Of a DNA stretch of 64,000 nucleotides, positions 8,937 to 18,558 are shown one piece after another. The stretch covers positions 1,054,001 to 1,118,000 of the forward strand of contig NZ_CP041409.1 of assembly GCF_007065885.1 (NCBI RefSeq), read 5' to 3'. Each line of letters starts with the position of its first letter. Positions within the stretch are counted from its first letter, which is position 1. This DNA comes from Altererythrobacter sp. TH136 (GTDB lineage: Bacteria > Pseudomonadota > Alphaproteobacteria > Sphingomonadales > Sphingomonadaceae). The notes beneath the pieces were generated by a model. The model saw only the letters and a program-made list of their open reading frames with translations. It did no database searches and was not told where the DNA came from. The translations under genes were made by a program, and so were the position numbers.

Positions 8937-9200
8937 GGTGTTTCCTTTCAAGAAACAGGTGGTTCAACCCGCCCGCACTTGCGGACGAGAGGCGTCAGAT
9001 CGTCTGATGAAAGGAAGTCGTCGTCTGGGTTACGCCAAGGCTCGCTAAAGCGGGGGCGGTCGTCAAAAGTCGAAGTCCGTCGCACATTTCGACGTCAGCG
9101 ACAGTTGCCTAGCACAGGCATTTAACAAAAGCGAATCAAACACGGTCGGGAGCGGCTGCCCCTCGGCGCGCGACATTCATTTCATCGCAGCGCCGGTGGT
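8937..9200 (-). other. Gene-free stretch: csp promoter and leader region
   Basis: About 300 bases between the csp start and the DUF4142 stop contain no credible gene. Read toward csp it holds A/T-richer stretches, a TTGACG-like hexamer near 9064 and a purine-rich Shine-Dalgarno. I infer promoter plus a long 5' leader; the transcription start cannot be fixed from sequence. Confidence 0.4.
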
Positions 9201-9230
9201 GCCGGGGCCGACCAACGGGCCCGCCCCGGC
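9201..9230 (-). terminator. Hairpin after the DUF4142 lipoprotein gene
   Basis: An 8-bp GC-only stem (9201-9208 with 9223-9230) begins eight bases after the DUF4142 stop codon on the minus strand. There is no T-run. It is a plausible 3' stem-loop. Confidence 0.4.
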
Positions 9231-9237
9231 TTGCGGG

Positions 9238-9810
9238 TCAGTTCAGCCCACGCGCTTCAGCGAGGTGCTTCTCGACAACCGGCGCGGTCTTGCTGGCAAA
9301 CTGCTTGAGCGCCTCGGTATCACCGTTCTGCGCATAGCCCTGCAGGGTCGCCAGCGCCATCTCGTGCGCCTGGACCTGCTGCTGCTTGTAAGTCGCGTCG
9401 AACTGGTCGCCGGCATTCTTCAGCGCATCGAGGTTGGACTGCTGCATGGCGTCAAGCTTGGGCGTCACGGTCACGCCTCTCGCCTGACCCGCGGCAGCCT
9501 TGAGATCGGCGGTCGATTTGGTGTGCTCGGTCACCATCATCGTGCCGAAATCCTTGACCGCCTGGCTTTTGCCCATCGACTGCGCCAGCTTGCCCGCTTC
9601 GATTTCGAACATGTCGCTCGCCGCCTGCTTGTCAGCGAACGCCTGCGCGGTCATCGCGGAAGCGTCCGCTCCGGCGGGGGTGGCGGTCGTCGTGTCGCCA
9701 GCCATGGCAGTGTCAGTCGCCACTGCGTCCGTATCGGCGGTGTCGGTCCCTCCGCCGCAAGCGGACAGGGCGAGCGCAGCGGCAGCGGATATCAGCAAGC
9801 GATATTTCAT
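9238..9810 (-). CDS. DUF4142 domain lipoprotein
   Basis: A 190-aa product with signal MKYRLLISAAAALALSAC (lipobox LSAC), a Thr/Ala/Asp linker (20-60) and a DUF4142 helical ferritin-like domain (FADKQAASDMFEIEAGKLA, then VKDFGTMMVTEHTKS). DUF4142 proteins are periplasmic or outer-membrane associated and often stress-induced; biochemical role unknown. ATG 9810 has GAAGGGATG upstream; a longer frame from 9864 lacks a signal. An EcfG-type promoter lies at 9863-9887. Confidence 0.85.
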   Translation of the reverse strand: MKYRLLISAAAALALSACGGGTDTADTDAVATDTAMAGDTTTATPAGADASAMTAQAFADKQAASDMFEIEAGKLAQSMGKSQAVKDFGTMMVTEHTKSTADLKAAAGQARGVTVTPKLDAMQQSNLDALKNAGDQFDATYKQQQVQAHEMALATLQGYAQNGDTEALKQFASKTAPVVEKHLAEARGLN

Positions 9811-9862
9811 GATGGCATCCCTTCGATTGAGTGGAACGGGCATTGAAAGCTCGTGCTCACGC

Positions 9863-9887
9863 AACCTTCAATCGCCCGTCGGGTTCC
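9863..9887 (-). promoter_or_regulatory. EcfG-type (general stress) promoter for the DUF4142 gene
   Basis: On the minus strand GGAAC (9887-9883) and GTT (9865-9863) are separated by exactly 17 bases, the consensus for the alphaproteobacterial general-stress sigma factor EcfG. The start codon lies about 50 bases downstream, a sensible leader length. Confidence 0.65.
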
Positions 9888-9941
9888 ACGTAAGGAAAGG
9901 GAAAAACCCTGACAATTGTGAGGGTTAACCCCAAGCGCGAC

Positions 9942-10505
9942 CTAGCTTGCCCGGCGATATGTGCCGGTCAGAACGGCTGCGGCGAGCACGTGCCCTTCCA
10001 TCGCCTCCACCAGCGCCGAACGCCCGGCACCGGGCTGCAGATCGAGCGCGCGATCGAGCGCGAACAACTGGAACACGTAATCGTGCACGCCGTGGCCGGT
10101 GGGCGGATCGGGCGCGAGCCAGCCGGCCTGATTGTACGAGTTGAGGCCCACCATCGGCGGCTCGTCCCCTTCGAACAGGTCGCCCGCCTTGCCGTCGAAC
10201 CCCCAGCCGATCAGGTGCACGAGCGGCTCGGGACTCGGAGCGTCGGGATCCTCGACGATCAGCGCGAGCTGCCGGGTTCCGGCCGGCGGCGCGGTCCACG
10301 CCAGCGGCGGCGCGCAGGCATCCTCCTCATCGGCGGTGAACATCGGGTCGAGTTCCTCGCCGTCAGCGAACGCCGCGCTCGTCAGGGCAAAGCCGCCCTT
10401 ATGCAGCGTGTCCTCGGCGCCCAGCCGTGCGACCGCCAGCTTGCCGTGGCCGGCCCGCACGTTCTTGAGCGCGCGACCGAGGAAAGCGGGGACGTGTTCC
10501 AGCAT
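9942..10505 (-). CDS. YbhB/YbcL family PEBP-like protein
   Basis: A 187-aa phosphatidylethanolamine-binding-protein fold. Visible are LTSAAFADG, PPLAWTAPPAGT, the ligand-site ALIVEDPDAPSP and VHLIGW, and GHGVHDYVFQLFALD. Bacterial members have no settled function. There is no signal peptide, so it is probably cytoplasmic. Start ATG 10505 follows AAGGAATA. An EcfG-type promoter lies immediately upstream, in line with stress-responsive members of this family. Confidence 0.87.
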   Translation of the reverse strand: MLEHVPAFLGRALKNVRAGHGKLAVARLGAEDTLHKGGFALTSAAFADGEELDPMFTADEEDACAPPLAWTAPPAGTRQLALIVEDPDAPSPEPLVHLIGWGFDGKAGDLFEGDEPPMVGLNSYNQAGWLAPDPPTGHGVHDYVFQLFALDRALDLQPGAGRSALVEAMEGHVLAAAVLTGTYRRAS

Positions 10506-10537
10506 CGTTATTCCTTAAACTTGCAGTTGTGCGAAAA

Positions 10538-10561
10538 AACCGCGCGAGGCGGGACGGTTCC
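10538..10561 (-). promoter_or_regulatory. EcfG-type (general stress) promoter for the PEBP gene
   Basis: On the minus strand GGAAC (10561-10557) and GTT (10540-10538) are separated by 16 bases, within the accepted EcfG spacing, with the C-G-GTT context often seen in sphingomonads. The start codon is 33 bases beyond the -10 element. Confidence 0.6.
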
Positions 10562-10603
10562 GCCGTTGGCGGTGCGTGCGAAAGCGCGCTAGGCGACAAA
10601 GCC

Positions 10604-11080
10604 ATGGAGCGCCAACCCCCCACCGTGCTGGTCGACGCCGACGCGTGCCCGGTGAAGGACGAGGTGTACCGCGTCGCTCAGCGTCACAAGGTTCTGGTTT
10701 TCGTGGTCAGCAACTCTCCGTTCCGGGTGCCCGACAGTCCGCTCATCCGCAGGGTCCTGGTGTCGGACGCGTTCGACGCTGTGGATGACTGGATCGCCGA
10801 CCACGCCTCGCCATCGTCGGTGGTCGTCACTGGTGATATCCTGCTGGCCGAGCGGTGCCTCAAGGCAGGCGCCCAGGTCCTGGCGCACACCGGCAAGCCG
10901 TTCGACGCCGGCAGCATCGGCGCGGCGATCGCCACCCGCGCCATCATGTCCGACTTGCGCGCCGGGATGGACGGCCCGCTTGGCGGCAGCGGCGGCGGCC
11001 CCCCACCGTTCAGCAAGGCCGACCGCTCGCGGTTCCTGCAGGCGCTCGACCAGGCGTTGGTCCGGCTCGCGCGCGGATAG
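10604..11080 (+). CDS. YaiI/YqxD family (DUF188) protein
   Basis: A 158-aa product with the DUF188 signature VDADACPVKDEVYRVA at its N-terminus, VSNSPFRVP, and VVTGDILLAERCL. This PIN-like fold with clustered Asp suggests nuclease ancestry, but function is not established. The C-terminus carries GSGGGPPPFSKADR, also typical. ATG 10604 was chosen. It is divergent from the PEBP gene. Confidence 0.9.
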   Translation: MERQPPTVLVDADACPVKDEVYRVAQRHKVLVFVVSNSPFRVPDSPLIRRVLVSDAFDAVDDWIADHASPSSVVVTGDILLAERCLKAGAQVLAHTGKPFDAGSIGAAIATRAIMSDLRAGMDGPLGGSGGGPPPFSKADRSRFLQALDQALVRLARG

Positions 11081-11133
11081 CTTCCGGGAACGCCGCGGCA
11101 GAGCGGCTCGTTGCCGGGGGAAGGAGAACCCCC

Positions 11134-11373
11134 ATGGCTGACAAGCACCCGACCCCCGACATGGCGCCCGACGACGGACACAAAGGCGAATACGACGGCA
11201 CCAGCGGCCCCCGGGACACCCGCGGCGCGGGCGGCGGCGGGCCGGTCGGGCCCAAGGATACCGACGGTTTTCACGGCGGCCAGAGCGGCGCCGCCTATCA
11301 CGGGCACGGCCAGCTGGGTGAGAAGGATGTCGATGAGCAGGACAACGACAACGGGGTCAGCAAGGACTCCTGA
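11134..11373 (+). CDS. Small hydrophilic Gly/Asp/His-rich protein
   Basis: A 79-aa, strongly hydrophilic and probably unstructured protein (MADKHPTPDMAPDDGHKGEY at its start, later GGFHGG-like and GQLGEKDVDEQDNDNG). It has no hydrophobic core. AAGGAGA at 11121-11127 sets ATG 11134. The composition resembles small stress-induced hydrophilins. A GGAAC...GTT pair sits upstream with 18-base spacing, one more than ideal. The next gene starts at its stop codon. Confidence 0.7.
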   Translation: MADKHPTPDMAPDDGHKGEYDGTSGPRDTRGAGGGGPVGPKDTDGFHGGQSGAAYHGHGQLGEKDVDEQDNDNGVSKDS

Positions 11374-12294
11374 ATGCCGCAGGTCCCTGAACCTGACGAG
11401 CGCCCGATGAAGCTGAACCACCTGCGCGATCTGACAGTGGAATCCCCGCTCGCTTCCGGGCACGCGTTCGTGTCGGCGGCGAGCGGGATCGTGGTGCGGG
11501 AAAACCGGCTGTACGTGGTCGCCGACGATGCCCATTGCCTGGCGGTGTTCACGCTCGACGGCGACAGGCCGGGGGAGTTGATCACCCTCATCGAGGGCGA
11601 TCTGCCGAGCGACAAAGCGGACCGCAAACGGGCGAAGCCGGATTTCGAGACGCTGGTGGACGTGCCCGGCGCATCGGGAGGCCGCCTGTTGGCGCTTGGC
11701 AGCGGATCGACCGCTCGGCGGATGCGCGGGGCGGTCATCGGACTGGGCGACGCTGGCGGACAGTCCCGCGCCCGCCCGATCGACCTTCGGCCGCTGTTCG
11801 CCGCGCTGGAGCCGCTGGTGCCGGAGATCAACGTGGAGGGCGCCGTGCTGGCGGGTGACGGGCTGCTGCTGTTCAATCGCGGAAACATGCGCTCACCCGC
11901 GTCACACATGCTCGAGGTGCCTTTGGGCGCGGTGCTGGCGGGCGGCCCGGTCAAGGCCTCCGTCCGGGCAGAACTGGCGCTGCCGGTGGTGTCGGGCGTG
12001 CCGCTCAACGTGACCGACGCGTGCCGCTTGCCTGACGGCCGCATCCTGCTGTCCACCGTCGCCGAGGAAACTGAGGACAATTACGCCGATGGGGACCTGA
12101 TGGGCGCCGCCATCGTGGAGCTCGACCCGGAGTTCGCCATCGCGGCGATCCATCCATTGGACCCGCCCCTCAAGGTGGAAGGCATCGCCATCCGCGAGAC
12201 AGCCAGCGGGCCTGAACTGTTGTGCGTGAACGATGCCGACGAACCCTCAGAGCCCTCGGCGCTCTATACCGGGGCGTACCCGCCGCGGGGTTAG
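11374..12294 (+). CDS. DUF6929-like beta-propeller protein
   Basis: A 306-aa product with repeated beta-strand blocks (SGIVVRENRLYVVADD, RLLALGSGSTARR, NVEGAVLAGDGLLLFNRG, DGRILLSTVAEET) and a late VEGIAI. This resembles DUF6929, predicted to be a beta-propeller. No signal peptide. The first ATG (11374) follows the upstream stop directly; ATG 11407 (MKLNHLRDLT) is an equally plausible start that fits the domain better. Function unknown. Confidence 0.7.
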   Translation: MPQVPEPDERPMKLNHLRDLTVESPLASGHAFVSAASGIVVRENRLYVVADDAHCLAVFTLDGDRPGELITLIEGDLPSDKADRKRAKPDFETLVDVPGASGGRLLALGSGSTARRMRGAVIGLGDAGGQSRARPIDLRPLFAALEPLVPEINVEGAVLAGDGLLLFNRGNMRSPASHMLEVPLGAVLAGGPVKASVRAELALPVVSGVPLNVTDACRLPDGRILLSTVAEETEDNYADGDLMGAAIVELDPEFAIAAIHPLDPPLKVEGIAIRETASGPELLCVNDADEPSEPSALYTGAYPPRG

Positions 12295-12391
12295 GACCAG
12301 ACCTCGATCGACCTGCCTGCCGGCTCCTGTCGCTATCCGCCGCCCCTGCGGCTAGAGAGCGGCTGGGCGTCACGCCCACCGGAGAGAGCAG

Positions 12392-12523
12392 ATGGCCAAG
12401 GGTCAGGTTAAGTCGAACAAGGAAAAGCGCAAACCCAAGGCGGAGAAGCCCAAAGCCAACGCCTCCACCCCGACCCTGAAGCACGGCGAAGTCAAGGGCT
12501 TGGAGAACATGCGCAACAAGTAA
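12392..12523 (+). CDS. 43-aa lysine-rich small protein
   Basis: A short open frame, MAKGQVKSNKEKRKPKAEKP at its start and ending VKGLENMRNK, with a clear GGAGAGA Shine-Dalgarno at 12381-12387. It is highly basic and probably disordered. Very small basic proteins with an MAKGQ-x-(K/R)SN(K)E opening are, to my memory, common in sphingomonads. Function unknown; nucleic-acid or ribosome association is only a guess. Confidence 0.7.
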   Translation: MAKGQVKSNKEKRKPKAEKPKANASTPTLKHGEVKGLENMRNK

Positions 12524-12543
12524 GCCGGGACGCCGGCCGCCGG

Positions 12544-12747
12544 TCAGCCGGGCGTCTTGCGGTCCGCCTTCGGCGCCGGCTTGCCCGCCGGCTTTGCGCC
12601 CGGCCTGGCCTTGTGCTCGGCGATCAGCTGATCGAGCTCGGCAATCCGCTGGCGCTCGGGCGTGCCCACCGGCAGCCCCTTCAACCGGCAAGTCGCCCAC
12701 AGCGTCTTGCGTTCGGATTCGAGCTTCTTCGCATACAGATCGGCCAT
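12544..12747 (-). CDS. Small hypothetical protein with basic C-terminus
   Basis: A 67-aa product opening MADLYAKKLESERKTLW, a helical segment, then a Lys/Ala/Pro-rich tail (KPAGKPAPKADRKTPG). AGGACGGG precedes ATG 12747. No family recognised. It is convergent with the 43-aa gene, with 20 bases between stops. Confidence 0.5.
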   Translation of the reverse strand: MADLYAKKLESERKTLWATCRLKGLPVGTPERQRIAELDQLIAEHKARPGAKPAGKPAPKADRKTPG

Positions 12748-12792
12748 GCCCGTCCTGTGGAACCGCAAGCGCCGGGAGTAAACCCCGCACCA

Positions 12793-13063
12793 GACTGGGC
12801 GCGCGCCGCTCGCCGGCTCCGCGCCGGGTGGCGGGGATAGCGGTTTTCGCTGTAGTGCTAGCCGCTGGTGGAGGCTGCTGGCGATGCCGGTGGCGGGCTA
12901 CTTCTTCGCCGTGCTCGCGCACTTCACCATCGAGAAGAACCGCGCCGCGACCTTCACCTACCCCCTATGAAGCCTCGCCGCCGACTTCCGCATTCGGTGG
13001 CTGTGGCTGACCGGGCCGCTGAGGCCGGAGTTAAGGGCGGCACGGATTGCAAGGCCTGATTGA
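12793..13063 (+). pseudogene. Broken DUF962/Mpo1-like membrane protein gene
   Basis: The frame ending at 13063 reads SRWWRLLAMPVAGYFFAVLA, then HFTIEKNRAATFTYPL, a TGA at 12968-12970, then SLAADFRIRWLWLTGPLRPE. This is the conserved C-terminal half of the DUF962/Mpo1-like family, in which a Trp normally stands between YPL and SL, so TGG has become TGA. The preceding hydrophobic segment AGIAVFAVVLAAG is in another frame, implying a frameshift as well, and no proper N-terminus is present. Intact relatives are small four-helix membrane proteins. Confidence 0.65.
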
Positions 13064-13065
13064 AC

Positions 13066-13413
13066 CTACATCTGACAGCTTTCTCTGAGATTGCGCACGA
13101 GTTTGTCGTCCATGTCACCCGACCTTGTGCGCACCTCGAGCGTCGTACCAGAGGGGGTAGCGCTCAACATAATTATGATCTTCGGCGTGTTTCCGTAGCC
13201 GAGCATCATAACGTCCGACGGCCCCTTTCGTAGTGCGACTGGAACTGCACCGCCAATCTGGGTGATGGCATCAGCGACACAGATTTCCAGATCAAATGGC
13301 TGCTTTGGGCTATGCAACGTCGCCCTAATCGGCGTCTCGAGCGTCTCGGTAATCTCATGAGCGGATACGGCCACCGGCGCGGCCAGAATTGAAACGTACA
13401 ACAAAATTTTCAT
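13066..13413 (-). CDS. Small exported hypothetical protein
   Basis: A 115-aa product with a signal peptide (MKILLYVSILAAPVAVSA, cleavage probably before HEITET). The mature part contains two cysteines (LEICVAD and ESCQM) that may pair. No known family. The gene and its upstream region are visibly richer in A/T than the neighbours, suggesting recent acquisition or relaxed selection. Confidence 0.55.
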   Translation of the reverse strand: MKILLYVSILAAPVAVSAHEITETLETPIRATLHSPKQPFDLEICVADAITQIGGAVPVALRKGPSDVMMLGYGNTPKIIIMLSATPSGTTLEVRTRSGDMDDKLVRNLRESCQM

Positions 13414-13567
13414 AAGAAATTTCCGTTTCAGAATGGCCGAAAAGTAATCTTTTCCGAGATCGCAGACAGATCGGAAACTCAGTGAAAGTTCAATCGCTCA
13501 TAGCTCGCGCAACAAGACGCCACTATTTGCTGGCGATTATTTGATTCAGGAAGCAACGGCCCGAAGC

Positions 13568-15590
<2,023 letters not shown>

Positions 15591-15620
15591 AGGATGGATA
15601 GGCTCGTGCCGGCGGGCTGT

Positions 15621-17426
15621 CTAGGTGAACTCCAGACCTTCGAACCGGCCCGATTTCCGCCACGCATCAATGTGCGCGAAATACGCCAGGGCACCGCCGG
15701 GGTGGCCGACGAACAACGGCGCGTCCTCCCCCCAGCCCTTGCCCTCGTTGTTGTAGTATCCGGGCGTGCACTCCGTGCTGCCGATCGCGCGCGCGGGGCC
15801 CGTGCGCAGCAGGTCGAGCCAGGCCTGCTCTGCCTCCGCCGTGGGCTCCACCGTCTGCGCGCCGCGCTGCTCGGCGGCGGACACCACGCTGGCGATGGTA
15901 TCGGCGTGGTCGACGATGTTGTGCGGCACGTTGGCGATGAAGTTGGCCGCCTGCGCCGGCTGGACCATGAACAGGTTGGGAAAGCCGTTGATGTGCAACC
16001 CGTGGAGCGTGCGCATCCCCCCGCCCCAGTATTCCGACAGCGTTCGCCCGTCCCGCCCCACCGCGTCGAACCCGGCGCGCGCGACGTAGTCGGTCGAAAT
16101 CTCGAACCCCGAGGCATAGATGATGCAGTCGACCTCGTACTCGGTGCCGTTAGCCATCACGCCCTTTTCGGTGATCGCGGACACGCCCTGCCCATCGGTG
16201 TGGATCAGCTTCACGCCGGGCCGGTTGAACGCCTGCAGGTATTCGTCGTGAAAGCACGGCCGTTTGCACAGCTGGCGATACCACGCCTTCAGGTCGTCGG
16301 CGGTGTTCGGATCGTTGACCAGTTCCTCGGCGCGGCGGCGGATCTGCTCCATTTTCTCGTAATCGGCATCCTCGAACGCCGCCATCATCCGGGCGGGAGT
16401 CCACTCGGACGGCGGCACGGTGCGCAGGTTGGCGCGCATCCGCTTGGCAAGATCGGTCCACCCGTCATTGACAAGGTCTTCGGCCGGGAAGCCGGCGCCG
16501 AGGTTGGCGGCGAAGTTGTCCTGCCATTTACGCTGCCAACCCGGCTCCGCGACGCTGGCGAACCAGTCGTCATCCAGCGGCGCGTTGTCGCGGCGGTCGA
16601 CCGATGACGGGGTACGCTGGAACACGTACAGTTCCTTCGCATCGCGCGCCAGGTGCGGCACCGCCTGGACCGACGTCGCGCCGGTGCCGATGATCGCTAC
16701 CCGCTTGTCGGCAAGACCCGTCATGGGCGCGCCTTCGGGGTTGCCGCCGGTGTAGGCATAGTCCCACCGGCTGGTGTGGAACGCCTTGCCCTTGAAGGTC
16801 TCGATCCCCGGCAGACCCGGCAGCTTGGCGACGTGCAGCGGCCCGGTGCCCATGCCGACGTATTTGGCGGCGAATGCGTCGCCGCGGTTCGTACGCACGG
16901 TCCACAGCTTGTCGCCCTCGTTCCATTCCAGGCCCGTCACCTCGGTATGGAACAGCGCCTTGTCGTACAGGCCGAAAGTCTCGCCGATGCGGCTGCAGTG
17001 GTTGCGGATCTCGGGCGCGTGCGCGTACTTCTCGCTCGGCATGTGGCCGGTTTCTTCGAGCAGCGGCATGTAGATCATGCTCGCGGTGTCGCACTGCGCA
17101 CCGGGGTAGCGGTTCCAGTACCAGGTGCCGCCGAAATCGCCGCCCTTCTCGACGATGCGCACATCGGTGATCCCGGCCTGCTTCAGCCGCGCGCCGACGA
17201 CCAGCCCCGCGAACCCGCCGCCGATGAAGGCGAACGTCACGTGATCGGTCAGCGGCTCGCGCGGGGTGATCGGGGTGTAGGGGTCAGCCGCCAGTTCGGC
17301 GAATTCGCGTTCGAGCCGCAAATACTGCGACGAACCCTCGGCCCTCAGCCGCTTGTCGCGTTCTTCGGCGTACTTGGCGCGCAGGGCGTCCTTGTCGATC
17401 GTGGTGGCTGTCGCCGGCGCGTGCAT
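15621..17426 (-). CDS. Baeyer-Villiger-type flavin monooxygenase
   Basis: A 601-aa class B flavoprotein monooxygenase that would use FAD and NADPH to oxidise ketones or similar substrates. It has FIGGGFAGLVVGARL (FAD site, about 66-80), the Baeyer-Villiger fingerprint FKGKAFHTSRWDY (FxGxxxHxxxW) and IIGTGATSVQAVP (NADPH site). An N-terminal extension of about 60 residues precedes the FAD domain, as in cyclododecanone/phenylacetone-type enzymes with long N-termini. Substrate cannot be predicted. It is transcribed toward the thiC leader. Confidence 0.9.
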   Translation of the reverse strand: MHAPATATTIDKDALRAKYAEERDKRLRAEGSSQYLRLEREFAELAADPYTPITPREPLTDHVTFAFIGGGFAGLVVGARLKQAGITDVRIVEKGGDFGGTWYWNRYPGAQCDTASMIYMPLLEETGHMPSEKYAHAPEIRNHCSRIGETFGLYDKALFHTEVTGLEWNEGDKLWTVRTNRGDAFAAKYVGMGTGPLHVAKLPGLPGIETFKGKAFHTSRWDYAYTGGNPEGAPMTGLADKRVAIIGTGATSVQAVPHLARDAKELYVFQRTPSSVDRRDNAPLDDDWFASVAEPGWQRKWQDNFAANLGAGFPAEDLVNDGWTDLAKRMRANLRTVPPSEWTPARMMAAFEDADYEKMEQIRRRAEELVNDPNTADDLKAWYRQLCKRPCFHDEYLQAFNRPGVKLIHTDGQGVSAITEKGVMANGTEYEVDCIIYASGFEISTDYVARAGFDAVGRDGRTLSEYWGGGMRTLHGLHINGFPNLFMVQPAQAANFIANVPHNIVDHADTIASVVSAAEQRGAQTVEPTAEAEQAWLDLLRTGPARAIGSTECTPGYYNNEGKGWGEDAPLFVGHPGGALAYFAHIDAWRKSGRFEGLEFT

Positions 17427-17552
17427 GCGTGATCCTCTCCCGCCCGTTATCGGGCCTCTGATCGAGGATGGCGGAGCGGCAGATTCGTTGCAAGCGGCAA
17501 CCGACCGCGCGCGCCAGTGAGCGCCCGCGCCTGGTCGTAGCCCGTTCGAAGA

Positions 17553-18428
17553 TCAGAAGGTGTAGCCGACCCCCACGGCCGTGAACCACTGATCCGCGCT
17601 GCCGCGAATGCTGGTGAACGGCGTGCGTTTGGCATCGCCCAGCATCCGCGAATAACCCCCGATCAGCACCGCCGACAGGCCCCCGTTGGTCAGGTCGCCA
17701 TCGAAATCGAAGGCCGTCAGCAACGTCGCGCCCGCCTTGTTCCAGCCGCCGTCGGCGGTGTAGACCGGCAATCCGCTGGCCACGCTCCGCGCCGGGCTGA
17801 CCGAATAGTAGTAGCGCGCGAAGTCGTCGTCGCCATGTTGGGCGGACAGCGACAGCGAGGCTGCCATTCCGCGGCTGAGCGGGGTGAAGTAAGTGACCGA
17901 CGGGGTGAAGGTCATACCTTCGTGCGCCCCGCCCACGTCCCACAGCGCATCGGCGCCGAAGCTGAGCGAATCGTAAGGGTTCAGCACCCGCGGCAGGCTG
18001 ATCCCGGCGTTGGCGCCGACCTCGATCGCGGTATCAAGCTTGCCCGCGGCGCGGACCACCGGATCCTTGATCTGCCGCGCGCGGTTGGTGCGCACGCGCG
18101 CCACCGGCCCAAAGGCGAAGCCCGCCCCGTTCCCCGCGTCGGGGATGAAATCGAGCGCGAGACCCGCCGGGCGCGGCTGGATGCCGATGCCCGCGACCCG
18201 GCCCTGAACGATCGGCGCGGGGAAGGCGACGTAATCGTCCGACCCGTCATAGCTGGGGCCATAGCCAACCCCCACGCCCAGGCTGATCCAGGTATCGTCA
18301 TAGACGGTGTCGGTCATGTCGATGTCCGCCGGCGGCCCTGAAGCGGCGCCGCTGTCCTGCGCCAGCACCGGCGAAGCGGCCAGCGCGGCGGACAGGCAAG
18401 CGCCCGAAATAATGGTCCTCATTTTCAT
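17553..18428 (-). CDS. MipA/OmpV family outer-membrane protein
   Basis: A 291-aa product with signal peptide MKMRTIISGACLSAALAASP (cleavage near VLAQ) and a beta-barrel-like body: alternating strands, GVGVGYGPSYDGSDDY, and the C-terminal FTAVGVGYTF ending in Phe, typical of outer-membrane proteins. MipA/OmpV proteins act as porin-like or scaffold proteins. ATG 18428 follows AGGGG. An EcfG-type promoter sits just upstream, and the gene is divergent from crtY. Confidence 0.87.
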   Translation of the reverse strand: MKMRTIISGACLSAALAASPVLAQDSGAASGPPADIDMTDTVYDDTWISLGVGVGYGPSYDGSDDYVAFPAPIVQGRVAGIGIQPRPAGLALDFIPDAGNGAGFAFGPVARVRTNRARQIKDPVVRAAGKLDTAIEVGANAGISLPRVLNPYDSLSFGADALWDVGGAHEGMTFTPSVTYFTPLSRGMAASLSLSAQHGDDDFARYYYSVSPARSVASGLPVYTADGGWNKAGATLLTAFDFDGDLTNGGLSAVLIGGYSRMLGDAKRTPFTSIRGSADQWFTAVGVGYTF

Positions 18429-18450
18429 GTACCCCTGTTGTACCGAAGCA

Positions 18451-18475
18451 AACCGTTCACGGGTGCCGGCGTTCC
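18451..18475 (-). promoter_or_regulatory. EcfG-type (general stress) promoter for the MipA/OmpV gene
   Basis: On the minus strand GGAAC (18475-18471) and GTT (18453-18451) are spaced by 17 bases. The start codon is 22 bases beyond the -10 element, giving a short leader that still includes the Shine-Dalgarno. Confidence 0.6.
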
Positions 18476-18558
18476 TGACCGACCCGCCCGGCACGGCGCG
18501 CTGCGCGAACGACGGGAAGCGTTGCCGGATGCGCCGATGCGTCCTAGGGCAGGGGCGC

